Shown piece after piece: positions 43,124 to 49,459 of a DNA stretch of 52,044 bases. The DNA comes from a virus: IMG/VR virus record IMGVR_UViG_3300028835_000313, positions 1 through 52,044 of that record; one strand, 5' to 3'. Within the stretch, counting starts at the first letter, position 1. The number at the start of each line of letters is the position of its first letter. Made by a program: the position numbers and the translations under genes. The notes below the pieces were generated by a model, which saw only the letters and a program-made list of their open reading frames with translations, was not told where the DNA came from and did not search any database.

Positions 43124-43561
43124 ATGAAACACTTATTTCACTTAATTACAATCTTTTTTATCATGCATGAAATATATTGGATAATAAGTCCTAAAAAGCA
43201 TGTTAAAGCAACAAAGAAAATACGTAAATTAAACAAGCAGCACAAAGGTAAGAAATGGGATGAATACACCGAAGATTATAAGGATCTTTTTATCAAAAAA
43301 GGATTACCTTCATTGTTATTTTTTGTATGGATGATAGTAGGTGTATTGTCATTTAATTGGATACTATTCTTAGCTATGCTAATTTTTAACGTAGGATTTA
43401 TTAATTTAATTTCAAAACCTTTTAGATATAATAATATCTACGTTGCTATACACTGGATTAATTCTATAATTGGATTTATGTTTGGTGTATTTGTTTTAAT
43501 TAATTCATATCATTTAAAGATAGATACTTTTGAATTTGTAAAACAACTATTAGGATTTTAA
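43124..43561 (+). CDS. Polytopic membrane protein, first gene of the plus-strand block
   Basis: A 145-residue protein from ATG 43124 (an earlier TTG frame at 43076 lies in the leader). Three or four hydrophobic segments are present (FHLITIFFIMHEIYWII, LPSLLFFVWMIVGVLSF, WILFLAMLIFNVGFINLI, AIHWINSIIGFMFGVFVLIN), with a basic loop after the first. Possibly a superinfection-exclusion or inner-membrane protein. A -7-like TAGTTTTG is at 43086-43093. Confidence 0.6.
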   Translation: MKHLFHLITIFFIMHEIYWIISPKKHVKATKKIRKLNKQHKGKKWDEYTEDYKDLFIKKGLPSLLFFVWMIVGVLSFNWILFLAMLIFNVGFINLISKPFRYNNIYVAIHWINSIIGFMFGVFVLINSYHLKIDTFEFVKQLLGF

Positions 43562-43593
43562 TTTGCTTTTGATTGATTAATTTCGTTACTTTG
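43562..43593 (+). promoter_or_regulatory. Promoter of structured RNA element A
   Basis: TTTG (43562-43565), then TTACTTTG (43586-43593), 20-bp spacer. The distance between the two G residues is 28, identical to the element B promoter. The -7 box has one mismatch (second base T instead of A). Confidence 0.6.
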
Positions 43594-43595
43594 CA

Positions 43596-43731
43596 ATAAG
43601 GTGAATTTAGAATTTGGACATATCAGTGTATTTACTCAAATTTTCTCAACAGCGGTTGAGCTAATTTCACCTTATATATCGCCCGTGCCTTACTCGTACG
43701 GGCTTTTTTTGTATATAGGTGTTCAGAGATG
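43596..43731 (+). ncRNA. Structured RNA element A
   Basis: A closing stem (43596-43610 with 43661-43675; 14 of 15 paired) encloses P2 (43611-43616 with 43637-43642) and P3 (CTCAAC-AGCG-GTTGAG, 43645-43660), forming a three-way junction with nearly no unpaired linkers. P4 (GCCCGT 43681-43686 with ACGGGC 43698-43703) is followed by seven T and looks like an intrinsic terminator. The tail TATATAGGTG (43712-43721) can pair with CACCTTATATA (43668-43678), which is part of the closing stem. An AUG at 43729 opens a 3-codon frame only. Element B has the same architecture. Confidence 0.7.
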
Positions 43732-44054
43732 TTTTTTTAATTCCAGTTAATCAATAACCATATTACACTGGTTATGATCGAATACAGTATAAAAAGACTT
43801 AGAACAGATACAACGTGCAGATGTTAAATCATTCACTTAAATACAAAGTAGTTCGTTCTACGACTTATGAGCCTTTGTAGCCACGTTGAACTCAGAACTC
43901 ATTATACTGAGAATATAGGTGTGAGTTAAGTTATTCTCTTATAAGGGGAAGGGGATGACTTAACTTTTCACACCAGTTGAATCTTGAATCTATTACCAAA
44001 GAATGCTATACAACATACTCTAAAATTATATAGTTTAATTAGTTTGAATTAATT
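43732..44054 (+). ncRNA. Continuation of element A: noncoding region rich in hairpins
   Basis: No gene is visible here, but perfect inverted repeats are dense: ATAACCA/TGGTTAT (43754-43775); CAACGTG/CACGTTG (43811-43888) enclosing TACAAAG/CTTTGTA (43842-43879), itself enclosing GTAG/CTAC; CTCAG/CTGAG (43891-43911); and GGTGTG+AGTTAAGT paired with ACTTAACT+CACACC (43918-43984). ATATAGGTGT occurs at 43713 and again exactly 200 nt later. A large folded RNA is the simplest explanation. Confidence 0.55.
44003..44018 (+). repeat. 16-nt module ATGCTATACARCATAC, copy 1
   Basis: ATGCTATACAACATAC, differing by one base from 48981-48996. In the other copy it is a perfect hairpin (ATGCT/AGCAT). Here it precedes the 28-nt module; there it follows it. 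Confidence 0.6.
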
Positions 44055-44082
44055 TGCAAGGGTATAAAGAAAAAGAAATGTC
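44055..44082 (+). repeat. 28-nt module, copy 1
   Basis: A 28-nt sequence beginning TGCAAGGGTATAAAGAAAAA and ending ATGTC; 27 of 28 bases equal the copy at 48934-48961. The A-rich part before ATG resembles a translation start; here the ATG opens an 8-codon frame. The second copy opens a 19-codon frame. Confidence 0.75.
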
Positions 44083-44120
44083 AAAGAACGAAAATATTAA
44101 CTAAAAATACAAAAAATAAA

Positions 44121-44387
44121 ATGGATAATAAGTACAAATGTAATCTTTGTGGAAAAATAGTAAGCAGAGATTCAAACAAGAAATGGATTAAATCAATGTG
44201 TGATGAAACTGGCAAAACAGGAAGGTTAATGAAGATTGAATTTAATGATAAACTTGTAACTAAACTATGTAACGAGTACCTACCAAAAGGCATAGATTTG
44301 ACTACATTTAATAACAGTGAGAAATTACATTTAAAAATGGCTTTCGAGCAAGGCGCAAGAGTAATGATGAATATGGTTAAGCCTTAG
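44121..44387 (+). CDS. Small protein with N-terminal zinc knuckle
   Basis: An 88-residue protein beginning MDNKYKCNLCGKIVSRDSNK, one CxxC pair plus further Cys at residues about 30 and 53 that may complete a zinc site. It is preceded by an A-rich leader. Function unknown. Confidence 0.6.
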   Translation: MDNKYKCNLCGKIVSRDSNKKWIKSMCDETGKTGRLMKIEFNDKLVTKLCNEYLPKGIDLTTFNNSEKLHLKMAFEQGARVMMNMVKP

Positions 44388-44528
44388 ATTTAGTGTAACC
44401 TTAGCTCAAAAAGATACATTTCTAGGTATTAGAATATAAACACTTAAATAAAACAAAAATATGATAAAAGTCATTGTTTGTTTATTGTAGCTCATATAAT
44501 TTTACACTGAACTTAAAAATTAATTATT

Positions 44529-45086
44529 ATGATTACAGTTATTAAAATTACAGACAAGAAAATCTATAATAAAAATGTAGTAAGCGTTGATACATCAATG
44601 TTAGAATCTTTTAATGGTAAGATAATTATCAAAATAAAAGATAAAGATCCATTAATCATTGACAAAGAACACAATCCAGGTGAGTATAAAAAGAAATATG
44701 GATTTACTCTCATAATAGTAAAAACAATCTTTGAAGAATTAAATGATAACAAAATATGTTATTCGGTATGTGTTTCAAAAACTGCATTGAGATTTGGCAG
44801 GGGTGTAGGTTCTTCAAATTATACAGATAGGGACTATTTTATAGTTGCATGTAGTACCGAGGAATACTTAAAAAAAGAAACTGGTAAAGGTGATAGATTT
44901 AAGTTTAATTTCGTCAAAAATGAAAATGAATTAAACGCAATTGAATATACATTAAATGACAATGAAATTGATATATTCAAATCTATTCAGAATGATTTTG
45001 TAAAAGTACTTCATAATTCAGAAGGTAGGGTTTATGAGCTTAAAGGCAACTCATTTAAGGAATATTACAAAAGAGTTTCTAGGTAG
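44529..45086 (+). CDS. Hypothetical protein
   Basis: A 185-residue protein with a Lys/Asp-rich beta-strand-like first half (NGKIIIKIKDKDPLIIDKEH) and a central SKTALRFGRGVGSSNYTDRD stretch. No known domain recognised. The 141 nt before it (44388-44528) show no gene or clear signal. Confidence 0.55.
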   Translation: MITVIKITDKKIYNKNVVSVDTSMLESFNGKIIIKIKDKDPLIIDKEHNPGEYKKKYGFTLIIVKTIFEELNDNKICYSVCVSKTALRFGRGVGSSNYTDRDYFIVACSTEEYLKKETGKGDRFKFNFVKNENELNAIEYTLNDNEIDIFKSIQNDFVKVLHNSEGRVYELKGNSFKEYYKRVSR

Positions 45087-45145
45087 TAGTAAATAACTTA
45101 AATATTTAATTCCCAAACGTGTTAAACAATTTAAAAACTTGCAAA

Positions 45146-45529
45146 ATGATAACAATAGATAATTTTTGGGATTACACTTTCGCAGTATGGGAGGAATTCG
45201 ATTTTGATCCAGAAAATACTGCGTGTAAGTTAATAGGCGAGAGCAAAGATGGTTCTAAATATTACACTGACAATGTAGTTGGCACTAAAGATATTAGTAT
45301 ATATCGCGTTTCAGACCATTGGGGCGGCGGTATAGGAACTTGTAATTGGTATTTGAATGGATACGAACCATGTAATAGTTATTCATTTAAAGAAGAGCAT
45401 GAGGGCGCGCAGTTTGTAGGAATAATTGGTCTAAGCCAATTTCAAGAAATGAATTTTAAAAATTGGTGGCATAAGGATAAAAAAGATGAAGATATTAGGG
45501 AATGGGAATATACTTGTAAGGATGATTAA
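45146..45529 (+). CDS. Hypothetical acidic protein
   Basis: A 127-residue protein from ATG 45146 (a GTG at 45119 is less likely). It is aromatic and acidic (MITIDNFWDYTFAVWEEFDF), with a glycine-rich turn (DHWGGGIGTCNWYLNGYEP). Function unknown. Confidence 0.55.
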   Translation: MITIDNFWDYTFAVWEEFDFDPENTACKLIGESKDGSKYYTDNVVGTKDISIYRVSDHWGGGIGTCNWYLNGYEPCNSYSFKEEHEGAQFVGIIGLSQFQEMNFKNWWHKDKKDEDIREWEYTCKDD

Positions 45530-45534
45530 CATCT

Positions 45535-45604
45535 CACAGTTTCCTGCAAGCTCTGTGGGATTACTAACCGGCTATCGTAACTGAAGCCGGTTTTCGCAGT
45601 AGGA
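45535..45604 (+). promoter_or_regulatory. Structured intergenic RNA, possible pseudoknot plus hairpin
   Basis: Between two small genes, CACAG (45535-45539) pairs with CTGTG (45553-45557). The loop sequence TCCTGC (45542-45547) can pair with GCAG/AGGA (45596-45604), forming a pseudoknot-like fold around AACCGGC/GCCGGTT (45566-45592). The latter hairpin is followed by only TT then C, so it is a weak terminator. It may be the leader of the gene at 45622. Confidence 0.4.
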
Positions 45605-45621
45605 CACTAAAGCTTTTTGAA

Positions 45622-45774
45622 ATGAAAACAAACCCATTTGTTGACCTGGATTTATCCGGTTGGTTATTAGACGAAGAATCCTTAAAAAGGATTGAAGAAA
45701 TAAGATGGATTCATAGGAGACTTAAATTTTTAGATAATATTAAGATTGGAAGTAATGAAAAATCAAAAGCGTGA
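45622..45774 (+). CDS. Small acidic protein
   Basis: A 50-residue protein (MKTNPFVDLDLSGWLLDEES...RWIHRRLKFLDNI). It follows the structured intergenic RNA and overlaps the next gene by 20 nt. Function unknown. Confidence 0.5.
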   Translation: MKTNPFVDLDLSGWLLDEESLKRIEEIRWIHRRLKFLDNIKIGSNEKSKA

Positions 45775-45883
45775 ACCAGTTACTAAACGACATTTAATCT
45801 TAGCAATTATACTATTTCTGTTTTTAGTAATAGGAATACCTGTTATTGTAAAGTTGATTAATTGGTTGTTTCCGGTTATTTAA
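45755..45883 (+). CDS. Small single-span membrane protein
   Basis: A 42-residue protein with a basic start (MKNQKREPVTKRH) and one membrane segment (LILAIILFLFLVIGIPVIV). Overlap with the previous gene suggests coupling. Function unknown. Confidence 0.5.
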   Translation: MKNQKREPVTKRHLILAIILFLFLVIGIPVIVKLINWLFPVI

Positions 45884-45935
45884 CGGTCTGTGCATGTTTA
45901 GTTGCATAAGTTACAAATAAAATAAAATAATAAAA

Positions 45936-46166
45936 ATGGATTTAGAGGAAAAGTATAAAGAAGAAACTGGCTTCAATGTTGGTAAAATACACGACATTGG
46001 AACTACGTATTATAGCAATGACTATGTAGAATGGTTGGAAAAGCAATTAAATATGCACTTTGTTAGCAATAGCGAAGCGAAGTGTTGCGAACCTGCTCCA
46101 AAATTTGCATTAGGAACGATATGTCCAATTTGCAATCGTCCATGTAGAATAGTGAATCTAACGTGA
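45936..46166 (+). CDS. Small protein with C-terminal zinc motif
   Basis: A 76-residue protein: a helical YSNDYVEWLEKQLNM segment, followed by CPICNRPC. I recall similar small proteins in Bacteroidota phages. The leader contains AACGGTCTGTGCATG, partly shared with the leader at about 11652-11666. Confidence 0.6.
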   Translation: MDLEEKYKEETGFNVGKIHDIGTTYYSNDYVEWLEKQLNMHFVSNSEAKCCEPAPKFALGTICPICNRPCRIVNLT

Positions 46167-46220
46167 ACAACATTATTACTAACTTTAAAGATATAAGTCT
46201 ACGGGGTGACTTTAATAGAA

Positions 46221-46412
46221 ATGGCAGATTTAAAAGACTTTAAGGGTAAAAGAGAAGATAATTATACAGAAGATTATCCAGAAATATACGATAAAAAATG
46301 TGGTATTGAATATTGTATAAAAAAGGATACTTGTAACCAAATACAAATACCAGGAATATTGAAAGAAGAAAAAGTAAAATGTATAAACTATAAAACTGTA
46401 TTAGATGGCTAA
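46221..46412 (+). CDS. Small cysteine-containing protein
   Basis: A 63-residue protein from ATG 46221 (GTG 46206 is an alternative), with Cys at KKCGIEYCIKKDTCNQ and near the end (KVKCINYK). The pattern C-x4-C-x5-C...C could bind metal. It overlaps the next gene by 8 nt. Confidence 0.5.
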   Translation: MADLKDFKGKREDNYTEDYPEIYDKKCGIEYCIKKDTCNQIQIPGILKEEKVKCINYKTVLDG

Positions 46413-46551
46413 ATTATCAGATGCCCAAAATAAGGCAATATTTTACGAAATGATGTATGATATTGAAAAACGTAAAAACAAAAAGCTATTAATAATTATA
46501 ATAAGCACGATTGTTTTATGTGTGATGGCTTTTTTATTTTATTGTATATAA
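46405..46551 (+). CDS. Small C-terminally anchored membrane protein
   Basis: A 48-residue protein with a helical soluble start (LSDAQNKAIFYEMMYDIEKR) and one C-terminal membrane segment (LLIIIISTIVLCVMAFLFYC). Function unknown. Confidence 0.5.
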   Translation: MAKLSDAQNKAIFYEMMYDIEKRKNKKLLIIIISTIVLCVMAFLFYCI

Positions 46552-46597
46552 CTTAAATGTAATGACACTTTTTGTTATACAAAACATTTAAATACTC

Positions 46598-46732
46598 ATG
46601 GAATATCTAATACTAATATTCTGCATTATCGCAGTAGGAGCATTTCTAACCTTTATTTTCTTCCAATGGTTGAAGATTAAGGAAAATTCCAATATTAGAT
46701 CAGAAGATAATGACGGTTTGGCTAAGTTTTGA
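46598..46732 (+). CDS. Small N-terminally anchored membrane protein
   Basis: A 44-residue protein with an N-terminal membrane segment (YLILIFCIIAVGAFLTFIFF) and a short charged tail. Its leader holds TTGTTATACAA (46571-46581), also present in the leader at 1103-1113. Function unknown. Confidence 0.5.
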   Translation: MEYLILIFCIIAVGAFLTFIFFQWLKIKENSNIRSEDNDGLAKF

Positions 46733-46756
46733 AGTTTAATGGATAAATAAAATAAA

Positions 46757-47020
46757 ATGATAACAGAATATAAAATAGTAGAAATACTTAAAAAAAATAC
46801 ACAGGAGTATATTAGTGATGGTGAAAACGTAGTATTAACAATAAATTCAGACAATTTAAAAAATCTTAAACAGGACTTAGTTAAACTTTTAAATTTAGCT
46901 ATTGTTACCCAGCATAGCGAACTGTTAAGCGATTTTGCAGACCATTGGAATAAGAATAGTTATGAATTTATGAACGACTTTCACATAAGCGAATATCTAA
47001 AATCGCTTAATTGTGGGTAA
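46757..47020 (+). CDS. Hypothetical protein
   Basis: An 87-residue, helical, soluble protein (MITEYKIVEILKKNTQEYIS...). Function unknown. Confidence 0.5.
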   Translation: MITEYKIVEILKKNTQEYISDGENVVLTINSDNLKNLKQDLVKLLNLAIVTQHSELLSDFADHWNKNSYEFMNDFHISEYLKSLNCG

Positions 47021-47107
47021 CTATGTTTTATAGCATGTCCGTAAGTGTTTTACGACATATAAATAGTTAGCTTTTATTACTTACTTTGAAATATCAAAAA
47101 CAAAATA

Positions 47108-47281
47108 ATGACTTATCACAGAACATTTAACGAATCAACAGTAGAGTCTTATAAAGAGCCGGAATCAACAGATTGCTCGGAATGTGAGAGCGACATAACT
47201 ACTTATATTAATTGTGTAGGTGGTATTGAAATTCGGAAATGCCATGATTGTGATAATTATTTTGAAGTAGAGGAGGAATAA
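47108..47281 (+). CDS. Small zinc-ribbon protein
   Basis: A 57-residue protein with CSEC and CHDC knuckles separated by about 20 residues, a typical zinc ribbon. The stop is 3 nt before the next start, so both are probably in the recombination operon. Function unknown. Confidence 0.6.
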   Translation: MTYHRTFNESTVESYKEPESTDCSECESDITTYINCVGGIEIRKCHDCDNYFEVEEE

Positions 47282-47284
47282 ATT

Positions 47285-47464
47285 ATGAGATATACAATAA
47301 CATTAGACTTTTACGCTTGGGCTGATTCTGACGAAGAAATTAAAAAGCAAGCAAATGATTTAGTTAAAGCAATGAGGGAAAAAGAAGATAACCAGGCAAA
47401 TGTTTTGGAAATACACGAAACACCATTTGCTTCCCTATCTGTACGTAAATTGAATATTAATTAA
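47285..47464 (+). CDS. Small hypothetical protein
   Basis: A 59-residue protein (MRYTITLDFYAWADSDEEIK...) with a beta strand then a helix, like small ferredoxin-fold proteins. It precedes the exonuclease partner gene by 11 nt. Confidence 0.55.
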   Translation: MRYTITLDFYAWADSDEEIKKQANDLVKAMREKEDNQANVLEIHETPFASLSVRKLNIN

Positions 47465-47475
47465 ACTTTATAATT

Positions 47476-47982
47476 ATGGAAAACAAAACTCATTACAGAA
47501 AGGTATTTAAGAGCGATCATTTAGGGGTTGCCGACTTGGAAGATTTAATCGAAGAAAAAAAACGATTAGTATTCACAATCAAACACGTTAAACAAGAATT
47601 TGGCGTAACTGTTGCAGGTCGCAAAGGCGATCATAACATTGCATATTTCAAAGAACCTATCAAGCCATTAGTATTAAATGCGACCAATTCAAAGGTAATG
47701 AAATCTTTTAACAATGGAAGCCCTTTTGTTGAAGATTGGTCTAATACAGTTGTTGAATTATACATTGATCCAAATGTAAAAATGAAAGGTGATATTGTTG
47801 GTGGTGTAAGGATTAAACCAAGTAAACCAACACTTGCAAAACCAAACCTAATACCTGAGAATAAAAAGGTTTGGGATGCTGCAATAGTTTATTTAAAAGG
47901 CGAAGGTACGATTGACAGTATTAAAGGCAAATATAGTATTTCAGCAACCAACGAACAAAAGCTAAAAGATGCCACAATATAG
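47476..47982 (+). CDS. Exonuclease-associated protein (possible ssDNA-binding/annealing partner)
   Basis: A 168-residue protein immediately upstream of, and overlapping by 14 nt, the YqaJ-type exonuclease. The sequence HYRKVFKSDHLGVADLEDLI, IAYFKEPIKPLVLNATNSK, FVEDWSNTVVELYIDPNVKM matches a conserved phage protein regularly paired with YqaJ exonucleases by my recollection. It looks like an OB-like beta-rich fold. A role beside the exonuclease in single-strand annealing recombination is likely but not shown. Confidence 0.65.
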   Translation: MENKTHYRKVFKSDHLGVADLEDLIEEKKRLVFTIKHVKQEFGVTVAGRKGDHNIAYFKEPIKPLVLNATNSKVMKSFNNGSPFVEDWSNTVVELYIDPNVKMKGDIVGGVRIKPSKPTLAKPNLIPENKKVWDAAIVYLKGEGTIDSIKGKYSISATNEQKLKDATI

Positions 47983-48580
47983 ATTCGACATAAAACAAAA
48001 TTCGGATGAGTGGTTTGCTTTAAAAGTTGGTAAATTCAGTGCTTCAACTTGCGCAGAGCTTTTGATGAATAAAAAAACAAAAGGCTACACAGGATTAATC
48101 GATCGAATAGTTGAGGAAAGAATGACCGGGAACCCAACCGAAAGTAAAACATTTAAAGGTAATCAATTTACTGAACGAGGTCATGAATTAGAGCCGGTAG
48201 CCAGGGATGATTACGAAATGCGAACATTCCGGGATATTGCTATAATTGGCGTTATTGAATTGGATGATTGGGTTCTTTGCTCTCCAGATGGATTGATAGG
48301 AGAAGATGGATTGTGGCAAGCTAAATGCCCTATATTCAATACTCAGAAAAGTTATTTGAAAAGCCAGAAAGTACCTACAAACTATTACAAGCAAATGCAA
48401 TTTGAATTGTTTGTTTCTGGCCGTGAGTATAATGTGTTTAACTCTTATCATCCATATTTACCAGCGGTTGATATTGTTGTTAAACGCGATGAGGAAATGA
48501 TAACTATAATCCAGCAACGGATAAAAGAAGCAAAGAAAGAAATTTTGAATGAAATCAAATTACTTAAAAGTTTTGCGTAA
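47969..48580 (+). CDS. YqaJ-like recombination exonuclease (altered catalytic residue)
   Basis: A 203-residue PD-(D/E)xK nuclease of the YqaJ/lambda Exo type. Seen: DEWFALKVGKFSASTCAELL, RGHELEPVARDDYEMR (conserved Glu), LCSPDGLIGEDGLWQAKCPI, and YYKQMQFELFVSG. Asp-107 and Lys-119 occupy the positions of lambda Exo Asp-119 and Lys-131, but the intervening Glu position is Gln-117. Such enzymes chew 5' ends to expose single strands for annealing. The Gln could lower or abolish activity. Confidence 0.85.
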   Translation: MPQYRFDIKQNSDEWFALKVGKFSASTCAELLMNKKTKGYTGLIDRIVEERMTGNPTESKTFKGNQFTERGHELEPVARDDYEMRTFRDIAIIGVIELDDWVLCSPDGLIGEDGLWQAKCPIFNTQKSYLKSQKVPTNYYKQMQFELFVSGREYNVFNSYHPYLPAVDIVVKRDEEMITIIQQRIKEAKKEILNEIKLLKSFA

Positions 48581-48603
48581 CCAAATTAAAAGTGCTACTT
48601 TTG
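48572..48603 (+). promoter_or_regulatory. Bacteroidota-type promoter of structured RNA element B
   Basis: TTTG (48572-48575), 20-bp spacer, TACTTTTG (48596-48603). Both boxes are exact. The start is expected at about 48605-48608, the first base of the closing stem. Confidence 0.8.
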
Positions 48604-48604
48604 C

Positions 48605-48736
48605 TATATGATGTTTCAGTTAAGAATAAATAATGTATTTTCATTTCTTTCTCTAACAGAGGTTAGGGCTGGAACATCATATATAAACCCGTTCAGATTA
48701 ATTTCTGGATGGGTTTTGTTATATAGCGGTGTTCAG
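48605..48736 (+). ncRNA. Structured RNA element B
   Basis: The closing stem ATGATGTTTCAG (48608-48619) with CTGGAACATCAT (48669-48680) is 12 bp with one G-U and can extend by three A-U pairs. It encloses P2 (48622-48649) and P3 (CTCTAAC-AGAG-GTTAGGG, 48651-48668) directly next to the closing stem, as in element A. P4 is ACCCGTTCAG (48687-48696) with CTGGATGGGT. Tail GGTGTTC (48728-48734) can pair with GAACATC (48672-48678), and TTATATA with TATATAA, extending P4 at the expense of the closing stem. An ATG follows at 48737. Confidence 0.72.
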
Positions 48737-48892
48737 ATGGCTCTACCGTTCCGAAAGGATAAAAAAAGTGGCGTAATGAAATTTAACTGGAGAAATTGCA
48801 TACCCAAAAAATCCAGTTCTCGTAAAAGTGTAGTTGATTGTATTAAAGCTACCACCTTACAATTAGGTGCAAGGGGCGAAACTATCGAGTAA
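48737..48892 (+). CDS. Small basic protein downstream of element B
   Basis: A 51-residue, Lys/Arg-rich protein (MALPFRKDKKSGVMKFNWRN...) whose ATG follows the GGTGTTCAG tail of element B directly. The frame is open back to ATG 48608, but that part is the RNA structure, so the short form is preferred. Cys residues at about 21 and 34. No family recognised. The element may control its translation. Confidence 0.5.
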   Translation: MALPFRKDKKSGVMKFNWRNCIPKKSSSRKSVVDCIKATTLQLGARGETIE

Positions 48893-48933
48893 TTACAGGT
48901 TTATTCAGTTAAACATCAATTGCATAGGATGTA

Positions 48934-48961
48934 TGCAAGGGTATAAAGAAAAAGATATGTC
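48934..48961 (+). repeat. 28-nt module, copy 2
   Basis: 27 of 28 bases equal to 44055-44082. The ATG within it opens a 19-codon frame (48957-49016) that contains the second 16-nt module in frame. It may be a leader peptide start. Confidence 0.75.
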
Positions 48962-48980
48962 TATGACTAGTTTAAACAAC

Positions 48981-48996
48981 ATGCTATACAGCATAC
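48981..48996 (+). repeat. 16-nt module ATGCTATACARCATAC, copy 2
   Basis: ATGCTATACAGCATAC, forming a perfect 5-bp hairpin (ATGCT, loop ATAC, AGCAT). One base differs from 44003-44018. Confidence 0.6.
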
Positions 48997-49078
48997 AGAA
49001 TAATTTTTCTATTTAAAGATAGTGAAGTAAATTGCGTTGACGAAAAGAATAACAATTAAATTATAAATTACAAGTGCG

Positions 49079-49459
49079 ATGGAAAAATGGGAATATAAAT
49101 ATATATGGATTGAAAAAGAAAAAGAAGATGAATGGATAGATATTGTAAATGAATTAGGCAATGATGGGTGGCAATGCGTTCAGGTTTTTATGGCTCAGCG
49201 CACGAATGGTAGACATCGAATTTTATCAAAAAGAAGAGTTGTTGTGCGAGGGTATAAAACCGAATCTAGTGATAGCAACTGCAATTTAGCTGGTGTTAAT
49301 GGTAGTCTTTCTATAGATTATCTTGTTAATGTGCTAAAAAGAACGCTAACAGGAAACGATGAAGTAAGAGTCGAATTTGATAATAAAGAAGACAATATCA
49401 ATTACGTACTTGATATATGTAATAATTTCAAAAAGGAATTAGAAAAAGATTGCAAATAA
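49079..49459 (+). CDS. DUF4177-like protein
   Basis: A 126-residue protein. The N-terminal 45 residues (WEYKYIWIEKEKEDEWIDIV, NELGNDGWQCVQVF) match the DUF4177 pattern (WEYK...LNxLGxxGWE), a small alpha-beta domain. The C-terminal half is unrelated and helical. Function unknown. Confidence 0.65.
   Translation: MEKWEYKYIWIEKEKEDEWIDIVNELGNDGWQCVQVFMAQRTNGRHRILSKRRVVVRGYKTESSDSNCNLAGVNGSLSIDYLVNVLKRTLTGNDEVRVEFDNKEDNINYVLDICNNFKKELEKDCK

Noticed and set aside
43718-43731. GTTCAGAGA in element A as the R/P7 motif of a group I intron
   Set aside because: No flanking P, Q and S core motifs were found, element B lacks the match, and no split gene surrounds it.
48608-48736. N-terminal extension of the 51-residue protein from ATG 48608
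   Set aside because: These 43 codons coincide exactly with the three-way-junction RNA, which also appears without any coding frame in element A; the shorter start follows the conserved tail.
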